Source: Actinomycetes bacterium (GTDB taxonomy: Bacteria; Actinomycetota; Actinomycetes; Propionibacteriales; Propionibacteriaceae). Taken from it: 64,000 bases of DNA. The notes beneath the pieces are model-generated. The model worked only from the letters and a program-made list of their open reading frames with translations. It was not told where the DNA came from and did no database searches. The translations under genes and the position numbers were made by a program. Below are positions 56,511 through 63,410 of the stretch, one piece after another. The stretch is from positions 1-64,000 of the forward strand of contig JAEZVO010000065.1 in assembly GCA_023443125.1 (NCBI GenBank), written 5' to 3'. Numbering within the stretch: position 1 is the stretch's first letter; each line of letters starts with the position of its first letter.

Positions 56511-57313
56511 GCGCCGGGGTTTCCCTCGAGGCGGGAAGGTCACTGTCGTGGGGGCGAGCCCTGTTTGAGATGGCCCGCAGCCAGTTCCTTGTCGTGGCGA
56601 CGCGGCCCATGAACCTCGCGACGGGTGTGATTGCCCCAGCCATGCTGCTGGCCTTGCTGGTGCTGCCGAGGATGCACACGCTGGGCGCTCGAACCGCCGT
56701 CGAGGTGATCGCTGGCGTCTTGTTGGCTTCTTTGTGGGCTGCCTCATTGTGGAGCGGCGCGGGGATCATCCGCCGCGAGCGCTGGTCGGGAACGCTGGCC
56801 CCGAGCTTCACCGGGAAGCTCTCGGCATTGGTGGTGATCTTGGGCAAGACTCTGGGTGGTGTCCTCTACGATACCTCGCTGATCCTCGCAACCACCTTCG
56901 TGTTCTTCCAGCTCGTTCCCGTGGATGTGTCGATCGTTCACCCCGCAGCGTTCGCGTTCGGCCTCCTCTGTGTTATCTTCGGTGGCGTGGCCTCCAGCCT
57001 CATGCTTGGCGGGGCCTTGGTGCTGTCCCGGCACGCGTTCCAGCTGACGAGTGCGCTGGGCACCCCCGTGATGCTCCTTGGCGGTACCATCATCCCCCAC
57101 CGGATGCTGCCCGACTGGATCGCGTTGCCGGGCAAGGCACTGAACATTGCGTGGTTCCAACAGTTCTTGGTCTCCACCAGCACGAGCAGCCCCCGGTGGG
57201 GGGCGCTCGCGATCGGGGTGGGTCTTTCCCTGCTCTACGCCGTCCTCGGCACCTGGGCGCTCAGGGTTCTACTAAAGCGCGCACGACAGGAGGCGACCCT
57301 TGAGCTCATTTGA
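56507..57313 (+). CDS. ABC-2 type permease, first subunit
   Basis: This 268-residue protein has six membrane helices of ABC-2 type (for example NLATGVIAPAMLLALLVL, VIAGVLLASLWAASLW, LCVIFGGVASSLMLGG and ALAIGVGLSLLYAVLGTWAL) and the RRERWSGTLAP cytosolic loop typical of such permeases. It starts four bases inside the ATPase gene, and its last 14 bases overlap the next permease. The two permeases probably form a heterodimer. Confidence 0.88.
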   Translation: MSAGVSLEAGRSLSWGRALFEMARSQFLVVATRPMNLATGVIAPAMLLALLVLPRMHTLGARTAVEVIAGVLLASLWAASLWSGAGIIRRERWSGTLAPSFTGKLSALVVILGKTLGGVLYDTSLILATTFVFFQLVPVDVSIVHPAAFAFGLLCVIFGGVASSLMLGGALVLSRHAFQLTSALGTPVMLLGGTIIPHRMLPDWIALPGKALNIAWFQQFLVSTSTSSPRWGALAIGVGLSLLYAVLGTWALRVLLKRARQEATLELI

Positions 57314-58082
57314 GGCTGCCGCAGCGAACTCGAGGCTCTACACGAACATCCTGCGAGCGCAATGGCCCCCCGCCGTGTTCCTCATCGGCCACGTCCTTCC
57401 CGAGTTCTTCCGCATGCTCGTCTACGTGCTCATTGGCGCTCTCGTCGGAGGCACTTCGGGGATGGTGTTCGCCACCACGGGATGCGTGGTGCTGTCGACC
57501 ATGCGAGCCACCGTCAGCGAAGTCTCCGACATTCCCATCTCCGACTATCACTCCGGTGCGATCATGACCGTCGGCCGGAACCGTCGAGGATTGTTCTGGC
57601 ACTACATCTTCCGGGCACTCCCCCTTGCACTGGTGGCCATTGTCGACGCGGTGTCCGTCACCGTCTTGCTGTGCATCACCACCGGGCAAGTGGCTCGTCT
57701 GCCCGAACTGCTCGGCGCGCTGTGGATCGTGCTTCCGGCCATCTGCAGTGGCCTCGCGTTCGGGTTCGTCGTGGTCGCACCGGCTATCGCCAACGATTTC
57801 CAGAATCTGGCCCACAACGCCGCTGCAGCGATCCTGACACTCACCTCGGGCGCAATCGTCCCCACGACCGCACTTCCGACGTGGATCGCCCAACTCGGAT
57901 CACTGCTTCCGTTCCAACACACCGTGACTGCGCTGCGCCTTCAACAGGCAGGGAACCCGTTCCTGGCTTCGCTGTTCCACGAGGCGCTTGTCGCATTCGG
58001 ATGGATGCTCGCCGCGAGCTTTGTCTACGCATGGATGGAGCGCCGGGGCCGAAGCACTGGCCGCGGACTCTTCCGAACCTAG
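57300..58082 (+). CDS. ABC-2 type permease, second subunit
   Basis: This 260-residue membrane protein begins at TTG 57300 (MSSFEAAAANS), seven bases after AGGAGG; the start lies 14 bases inside the preceding gene. About six helices are visible (AVFLIGHVLPEFFRMLVYVLIG, ALPLALVAIVDAVSVTVLL, WIVLPAICSGLAFGFVVVAP and others). It ends 58 bases before the precursor peptide gene. Confidence 0.86.
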   Translation: MSSFEAAAANSRLYTNILRAQWPPAVFLIGHVLPEFFRMLVYVLIGALVGGTSGMVFATTGCVVLSTMRATVSEVSDIPISDYHSGAIMTVGRNRRGLFWHYIFRALPLALVAIVDAVSVTVLLCITTGQVARLPELLGALWIVLPAICSGLAFGFVVVAPAIANDFQNLAHNAAAAILTLTSGAIVPTTALPTWIAQLGSLLPFQHTVTALRLQQAGNPFLASLFHEALVAFGWMLAASFVYAWMERRGRSTGRGLFRT

Positions 58083-58085
58083 GAC

Positions 58086-58104
58086 CTGGCCACTTGTTGG
58101 CCAG
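58086..58104 (+). other. Short hairpin before the precursor peptide
   Basis: CTGGCCA and TGGCCAG form a 7-bp stem with a 5-base loop between the second permease and the peptide gene. There is no U-tract. It may set mRNA stability or processing at the 5' side of the peptide reading frame. Confidence 0.5.
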
Positions 58105-58140
58105 ACAAACTGACCCAACCAGCGGAAAGGAGGCAACGAC

Positions 58141-58197
58141 ATGGACATCGAAATCATCGAAGATGGCGACTACATGACCGAGTTCATGGCCACCTGA
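58141..58197 (+). CDS. Candidate RiPP precursor peptide, 18 residues
   Basis: The frame encodes MDIEIIEDGDYMTEFMAT and then a stop. A strong Shine-Dalgarno (GGAAAGGAGG, 58124-58133) lies seven bases upstream, and no start codon exists in frame before it (TGA at 58111). It is too short for routine gene calling. It is strongly acidic (seven Asp/Glu) and contains Glu7-x3-Tyr11, the spacing that PqqE crosslinks in the PQQ precursor PqqA. It sits between export genes and a set of peptide-modifying genes with a strong hairpin just after. I infer it is the substrate of the downstream radical SAM enzyme. The modification site is unknown. Confidence 0.75.
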   Translation: MDIEIIEDGDYMTEFMAT

Positions 58198-58227
58198 CGG
58201 ACGTCTTGGCGTCTGCCGACACGACGG

Positions 58228-58260
58228 TTGGGGTGGCCGAGCCGGCCTCGGCCACCCCAA
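58228..58260 (+). terminator. Strong hairpin after the precursor gene
   Basis: A perfect 14-bp stem (58228-58241 with 58247-58260) with loop CCGGC follows the peptide stop by about 30 bases. It is followed by C residues, not U, so it is not a classic intrinsic terminator. It may be a partial terminator or RNA stabiliser that keeps peptide mRNA higher than enzyme mRNA. Confidence 0.8.
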
Positions 58261-58303
58261 CCCCCCCACCCCCACTGCTGAGAAAGGATGGACAACGACC
58301 ACC

Positions 58304-59359
58304 ATGGCTCCAGAAGACACCTTGGCACCGGAACAGCTAGCAGCAGCGAAACGTGCGTTGGACCAGATTGGGCAAGAGCAGGAAATTGCGCTCGCGGTCG
58401 TCTCCGGCAGTGTCGCCTTTGGGCTGTCCCACGCAATGTCCGACATCGATCTCTACATCGTTCCCAAGACCGAACCCACGGGCCGGATCCGTGTCATCGG
58501 TGAAGGTGGCTACAGCGTGCAGCCGAACATCGTCTCGCTGCACCGCTTCGAGGAGCTGGAGACGTGGGCGACCTCTTCCCGGGAGCCGCTGTCACAGGGC
58601 AACCGGAGCTACATCGTCTCCGATGCCATCTGCAAGGACGCGATCAGGTTGGCGCGAGGCCGAATCATCCACGCCGACGACAGCCTTGCCCAACGCCTCG
58701 CTCGCTTCGATTGGGATTTCATGGCTCGCCGGGTGATGTCCCGCGAAGCGATCCAAGCTAGTCAACATATCGAGGACATCGAGGGATCACTCACCGCAGG
58801 CGATCTGGACACCGCGCTACTTGCAACCCGCCTTGCACTGACCCACGCCGGCGAGGCGCTACTAGCTGCTTGTCGAGACCTCTATGTCGGACCCAAATTC
58901 CTGGCCAAGCGCCTACGACGAATTTCCCACCTCGGGCCCATCGTCGATCAGTTGCTCGCGGCCCTGGACGTCGCGTGCACGGAACATCCCTTGGCGCTCG
59001 TTCCGAACACCGGCGCTGTCGAACGCGCGCGCATTCTGGAAGAGCGTGCAGCGTTGACGACCTTCACGATTGCGCTCGCCCATCTAAACGGCTGGTCCTC
59101 GCCGCTTGCGCATGCGCCCCAAATGTCTTGGGGCAGCAAGGGGCCGAGAAGATCTGCCTGGTACACAACCCTGCGCTTCGACGACGGCATCGGTCTCGCA
59201 GGACAGGACAGAGGATTCCGACTCAACGAGGCAGCGATTCGCCTGTGGCTGTCCCTCGATGGGACACGCAATCGAACTACCTTGCTCACGGAGACGCCCG
59301 AAGTCGAGGCCGCACTGCAGCAACTCGCCGATGCCCAGCTCGTCGAGACACCGGGGTGA
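58304..59359 (+). CDS. Nucleotidyltransferase fused to a PqqD-like peptide-binding domain
   Basis: This is a 351-residue protein. Residues 28-60 hold a Pol-beta-type nucleotidyltransferase signature (GS at 35-36, DID at 47-49). A helical middle follows. The last about 55 residues (RGFRLNEAAIRLWLSLDG, then a helix and EAALQQLADAQLVE) resemble PqqD/RRE winged helices that bind RiPP leader peptides. This fusion suggests the enzyme acts on, or is guided by, the 18-residue peptide, perhaps adding a nucleotide. It is the first gene after the hairpin; the start has only a distant AAGGAT. The PqqD-like call is by pattern, not by search. Confidence 0.7.
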   Translation: MAPEDTLAPEQLAAAKRALDQIGQEQEIALAVVSGSVAFGLSHAMSDIDLYIVPKTEPTGRIRVIGEGGYSVQPNIVSLHRFEELETWATSSREPLSQGNRSYIVSDAICKDAIRLARGRIIHADDSLAQRLARFDWDFMARRVMSREAIQASQHIEDIEGSLTAGDLDTALLATRLALTHAGEALLAACRDLYVGPKFLAKRLRRISHLGPIVDQLLAALDVACTEHPLALVPNTGAVERARILEERAALTTFTIALAHLNGWSSPLAHAPQMSWGSKGPRRSAWYTTLRFDDGIGLAGQDRGFRLNEAAIRLWLSLDGTRNRTTLLTETPEVEAALQQLADAQLVETPG

Positions 59360-59362
59360 GTC

Positions 59363-60148
59363 ATGCAACGTTCCTTCATTCTGCTCAAACCCGACGGGGT
59401 TCAGGCGGCACTGACCGAGCCGACTCAGGAGTGGCTCACTGCCCACGGGCTGAGAATCATCCAATCGACGCCGCTCGAGATCGGCGAGTCGCGGCTGTCC
59501 GGGATCTACGGAAAATACAGCCCTCAGCTACGCCCGTTCACCGCCGAGAACTTCAAATGCTACTTCCTCGGCAGGACATGTCACTTCATCGGGGTCGAGG
59601 GCGTTGATGCCGTTGCGCGAACCACCGAGCTCAAGGCGGAGCTGCGCCAACTCCACGGCTCGTCCATCTTGGGTAACGTCGCCCACACCCCCGACCCCCA
59701 CGAGGTAGACGAACAGTGGCCGTGGCTCACCGAGGATGTTGCTGAGCAGCCGGGCGCCTTCACCTGCAACCTCGACGAATGGGGCATCTGGACACTGCCC
59801 GAGATCCAAGAAGCGGTACGCGAAGTTTGGGAAGAGGTGTTCTGGCCAACCACACATTGGTATCCGCACCTCACCACCCCACCGTCAGCCGGCCCGCAGT
59901 GGTCACTCACTTTTCCACCCAATTGGGACACGCCGTTGGACCAGATCATCCTCGGGCTAGCGACCTGGACAACCTCATACTCTGCAGCCGAGGCATTCCG
60001 GGGAGCTCTCGATGCGATCTACGCACCAGGTGGGTATCGCCTCGCCCACGACGGATACGACACAGTCACAGCACTCAACCGCACTGCACACCGTCTGGGT
60101 GGCCGTTTGGAACAGCTAACCCCCGAGGAGCCCCACCATGACCAGTGA
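59363..60148 (+). CDS. Nucleoside-diphosphate-kinase-like protein with extra C-terminal domain
   Basis: This 261-residue protein has an N-terminal NDK-like domain: FILLKPDGVQ at residues 5-14, and NVAHTPD (105-111) at the place of the NDK active-site N-x-x-H-x-S-D, so the phosphorylated His108 is kept. About 140 more residues (EEVFWPTTHWYPHLTTPP and beyond) are not part of NDK and are unrecognised; they include YSAAEAFRGALDAIY. Three bases separate it from the nucleotidyltransferase. A nucleotide-phosphate role in peptide tailoring is plausible. A general NDK function is unlikely given the extra domain and the setting. Confidence 0.75.
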   Translation: MQRSFILLKPDGVQAALTEPTQEWLTAHGLRIIQSTPLEIGESRLSGIYGKYSPQLRPFTAENFKCYFLGRTCHFIGVEGVDAVARTTELKAELRQLHGSSILGNVAHTPDPHEVDEQWPWLTEDVAEQPGAFTCNLDEWGIWTLPEIQEAVREVWEEVFWPTTHWYPHLTTPPSAGPQWSLTFPPNWDTPLDQIILGLATWTTSYSAAEAFRGALDAIYAPGGYRLAHDGYDTVTALNRTAHRLGGRLEQLTPEEPHHDQ

Positions 60149-60728
60149 ACTCATGACACTCATCCGAAACTGGTTCGACACCTCCTTGAAGGCAGGCGAG
60201 CGATACCCCTACACGGGCATCTTCTCCACCCTCTGCCACGGAAAACCCGCCCAGCGCGCGATCACGATCCGAGGGTTCTCAGAACGCGGTCTGGTGTTCT
60301 TCGGTGACGAACGTTCCGCGAAGGGAAACCAGCTCCACGACGATCCCTCCTCCGCCCTGCACTTCCTGAGCCTCACTCGCGGCGCACAACTCCAGCTCCA
60401 AGGCGTCACGACCATCATTCATGACGACAAGACTCTCCCCAAACATTGGGCCAGTCGTTCGGAGGCGTACAAGATTGGTGTCCTCGCAAGCAGGCAATCA
60501 GAGACGGCTGCCTGCGCCGAGGACATCGACCAGGCGTTCGCCCAAGCAGCTGCCACGTTGATGACCAACCCGGAGGTGGGGCCCCCGCCCTATTACTGCG
60601 CGTTCGTGTTCGAGCCCACGGCGGCAGAGTTCTGGACCGCAGACGAGCTGCGACGGCACGACCGTCGAAGGATCACCCAATCTCCTACCCAACCCGATGT
60701 CTACGAAGAGGAGCTGCTGTGGCCATGA
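60138..60728 (+). CDS. Pyridoxamine 5'-phosphate oxidase-like flavoprotein
   Basis: This 196-residue protein has the PNPOx-like split-barrel pattern: PAQRAITIRGFSERGLVFFGDERSAKGNQL and ALHFLSLTRGAQLQLQGV match FMN-binding strands, and the C-terminus FTAAEFW-like motif (EPTAAEFWTADE) is typical of family substrate contacts. It is expected to bind FMN and oxidise or reduce a small substrate or peptide. It starts 11 bases inside the NDK-like gene and overlaps the radical SAM gene by four bases. Confidence 0.85.
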   Translation: MTSELMTLIRNWFDTSLKAGERYPYTGIFSTLCHGKPAQRAITIRGFSERGLVFFGDERSAKGNQLHDDPSSALHFLSLTRGAQLQLQGVTTIIHDDKTLPKHWASRSEAYKIGVLASRQSETAACAEDIDQAFAQAAATLMTNPEVGPPPYYCAFVFEPTAAEFWTADELRRHDRRRITQSPTQPDVYEEELLWP

Positions 60729-62164
60729 GCGAAGCAACCCAATCCCCGGAGTTGACCCCTCCTCCCCCGAACCGAGGGATTCTGGTCCGAGTTGAGAGCT
60801 TTGGCTACCTGCTGTGGAGCCATGAGCGCCGCGCCTACTACCGCCCCAGCAACGCTGCCGCCACCGAGGCAATCCAGCATTGCATCGATGCCCACGAGTC
60901 CAAGGACCCTTTGCAACTCCAATCCATCCCCCTCGCGCTGCACGAGCAGTTGCGCGACTTGGGCAGCGGTCATGGTCTGGAAGTCCTGCGCTACGACGGG
61001 CAAGACCGACTGGGTGCTCCCCTTGAGGCCTACTTCGACTACACATGGCTGTGCAACCTGGCCAAGCACAAGTGCGGTCTCGATTCCTTCTGCTACTCCG
61101 CGGAAGTGTTGGGCCCCACCACGCTCAAGCCCGAGCGGGTCAACGAGATCATCGCCGAACTTCGCGAATGGGGGGTGATGCGACTGCATCTGGCAGGAGG
61201 TGAACCCACCATCCACAAGCGCTTCCTCGAGAACTACCTTGCCAGCGCGCACCACTACGGTCTCTGGACATCGGTGAACACCAACGGGACACTCGTCGAT
61301 GATGCGGTGATGGACATCGTGCTCGCCAACGGCCTCAAGTCCATGAGCTTCAGCATCGACGGCTCCACCGAGGAGGCATTCGCGAAGGTCCGGGGCGAAG
61401 GGCTCTGGTCGAAGGCGATCGAGGGACTACAACTGGCAATCCGACGCAAGAGGGAAGCCGGCTCAGCCATGGAGATCTGCGTCAAGCCGACATTCCCGCC
61501 AGACGTGCCCCGTGAGTTCTTCGAGGAGTTCGTGGAATTCGCGGTCGACATCGGGGCCGATGTCTTGAAGTTCGCCAACCCGGAACGATGCCTCCGTCAC
61601 GAACCTCGCTACTACGAAACCACCATCGACCAGCACTACAAGAACATCGAGATCATCAGTGAGCTGATCGAGCGCAACCAAGACCGCATCGACATCACCA
61701 ACATCGCGAACCCGATGGCCGGTTGTGGCGACATCGGGCTACCGGGCATGGAAGGATGTATCGGCGGTCAAGAGCTCCTGGCGATCAACCCCGATGGAAC
61801 CATCACGCCCTGCCTCATTCACCCACGAAAGCTCGGAACCCTCGAACCTGGTGGCACGGGACTTCGAGACTTCTGGGCAACGTCGCAGGAATTACGAAAG
61901 TTCTGGCGGGAGCTCCAACGCCCCTCCGCGTGCAACGGATGCGACATCCACTCGATGTGCCGCTCAGGCAGCGTGACCCGAAGGGTCGTGCAGACATCCA
62001 TCCCGGTGGGCCCGGACATCCCTGGCGAATTCAGCAACGTCAAGGATCCCCTCTGCCCACGCGACTATCTGGCCCGAAACTCCGACAAACAACTACCACC
62101 GCAGAAGAGCCGCAACCGGGACTTCCCGGACTTCGCCGAGGTTGTCGTCAAGCATGCCCTGTGA
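60725..62164 (+). CDS. SPASM-domain radical SAM peptide-modifying enzyme
   Basis: This 479-residue enzyme starts at ATG 60725. The N-terminal about 100 residues form an extra domain that may bind the peptide. The radical SAM cluster Cys are Cys110, Cys117 and Cys123 (WLCNLAKHKCGLDSFCYS), spaced CX6CX5C in place of the usual CX3CX2C. The SAM-binding GGEP (HLAGGEPTIH) and NTNGTLV follow. A C-terminal SPASM domain shows CIGGQELLAINPDGTITPC and C-x-x-C-x5-C (ACNGCDIHSMC), for auxiliary iron-sulfur clusters. In PQQ and mycofactocin systems such enzymes crosslink or rearrange the peptide. The likely substrate is the 18-residue peptide. Confidence 0.9.
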   Translation: MSEATQSPELTPPPPNRGILVRVESFGYLLWSHERRAYYRPSNAAATEAIQHCIDAHESKDPLQLQSIPLALHEQLRDLGSGHGLEVLRYDGQDRLGAPLEAYFDYTWLCNLAKHKCGLDSFCYSAEVLGPTTLKPERVNEIIAELREWGVMRLHLAGGEPTIHKRFLENYLASAHHYGLWTSVNTNGTLVDDAVMDIVLANGLKSMSFSIDGSTEEAFAKVRGEGLWSKAIEGLQLAIRRKREAGSAMEICVKPTFPPDVPREFFEEFVEFAVDIGADVLKFANPERCLRHEPRYYETTIDQHYKNIEIISELIERNQDRIDITNIANPMAGCGDIGLPGMEGCIGGQELLAINPDGTITPCLIHPRKLGTLEPGGTGLRDFWATSQELRKFWRELQRPSACNGCDIHSMCRSGSVTRRVVQTSIPVGPDIPGEFSNVKDPLCPRDYLARNSDKQLPPQKSRNRDFPDFAEVVVKHAL

Positions 62165-63410
62165 CCAACGCTACGAGCCTTTCGCGGTCGCCTATGCCGA
62201 ACGCACGAACCACATCTTGCTGGAACTCGACACCTTGGGCACACGCTTCCTCCCTTCGGTGGGCGGCGGCATGGCGTGCACCGAGCTCGACGCCGACGGC
62301 AACGTCCGGCATGCATCGGAGACAGGATTCGGGCTTCGCACCTTCCCCCACGACCTCATGCAAGAAGCCCAGCTGCTGCGCAACATCTTCTCCAGAGGAT
62401 CCCCCACGCTCGAGGTGCCGCCCTGCCCCACCGGGGAATGGTTGAGGTCGCTGCTCTGCGAGCTCAACGACGAGGTGGGCGACGATGCCAACTTGAGCAT
62501 CCGGCTCAACGACCGCGCATGGGCCAGCTGCTGCGCCGGTCAAGAACCGGTACGCGGCTCGGCCTCGACCGCCCAGATCATCTTGAGACAAACCAACGGC
62601 CTGCCCAGCATCAGCTGGGCAGGCTCCCCCGCTGCGCTCGCCCACGGGATGCCAAGCGAATTCCTCCAAGGAGTCAAGCACGCATCACAACCCCAATCCC
62701 CAACGCACATCCCCGACGGCCCCCACCGCACACTGCTGTCTCCCGAGGCTGCCATCGCGCTCGTCCACGAGGTCATCGGTCACGCACTCGAAGGCGACCG
62801 AGCACTACAAGGCTCCCGGCTCTGGACGACAAGGCACTCCCTGCGAATAACCTCGGAACTCACGGTCGTGGAGGACGGCACCCATCCGGAGGCCTGGGAG
62901 CACTCCTTCCACGACGACGAAGGAAGCACCATCGAGCCGCTGCCACTCATCGAAGCAGGTAGCGTCCAACGCCTCGTGACCGACAAGCTCACCGCCGCAA
63001 TGCTCGGCACGAGAAGCAGTGCGGGCGGGCGCCGAGAGAGCTACCGTCGCCCGGCCGTCCCGAGAGTACGGCACACCAGAGTGCTCCCCGGCAGCGCATC
63101 CATGACGGGCCTGCTGACACTCATCGACGACGGGGTCATGGTTGAACGTGTTGCCGGAGGCCATGCAGACACCACGACCGGGACATTCACCCTCCACGGG
63201 ATCCAGGCCTACAAGATCACCAACAGCACTATCGGTGAACCGCTCACGTTCTCCACCATCCGTGGCGACTTGAGCGCGCTCGAGCGAATCCTCGCCATCG
63301 GCACGCACCCTGTGACCAAACGTTTCTCCTGCGGCAAGGGCGGCGTGTGGCTGCGCTCCTCCGCCAGCGCACCAGCCATCGCCATCGACGGATTGGAACT
63401 GCACAGATGA
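62154..63410 (+). CDS. tldD: TldD-like metallopeptidase
   Basis: This is a 418-residue TldD-family protein. The zinc motif HEVIGHALEGD is at residues 205-215 with both His and Glu intact, and GGHADTTTGTFTLHG and KGGVWLRSS near the end fit the family. TldD and TldE form a heterodimer that degrades small unfolded or modified peptides and matures microcin B17 and other RiPPs. ATG 62154 lies 11 bases inside the radical SAM gene; a TTG at 62142 is also in frame. It overlaps the TldE gene by four bases. Confidence 0.9.
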   Translation: MPCDQRYEPFAVAYAERTNHILLELDTLGTRFLPSVGGGMACTELDADGNVRHASETGFGLRTFPHDLMQEAQLLRNIFSRGSPTLEVPPCPTGEWLRSLLCELNDEVGDDANLSIRLNDRAWASCCAGQEPVRGSASTAQIILRQTNGLPSISWAGSPAALAHGMPSEFLQGVKHASQPQSPTHIPDGPHRTLLSPEAAIALVHEVIGHALEGDRALQGSRLWTTRHSLRITSELTVVEDGTHPEAWEHSFHDDEGSTIEPLPLIEAGSVQRLVTDKLTAAMLGTRSSAGGRRESYRRPAVPRVRHTRVLPGSASMTGLLTLIDDGVMVERVAGGHADTTTGTFTLHGIQAYKITNSTIGEPLTFSTIRGDLSALERILAIGTHPVTKRFSCGKGGVWLRSSASAPAIAIDGLELHR

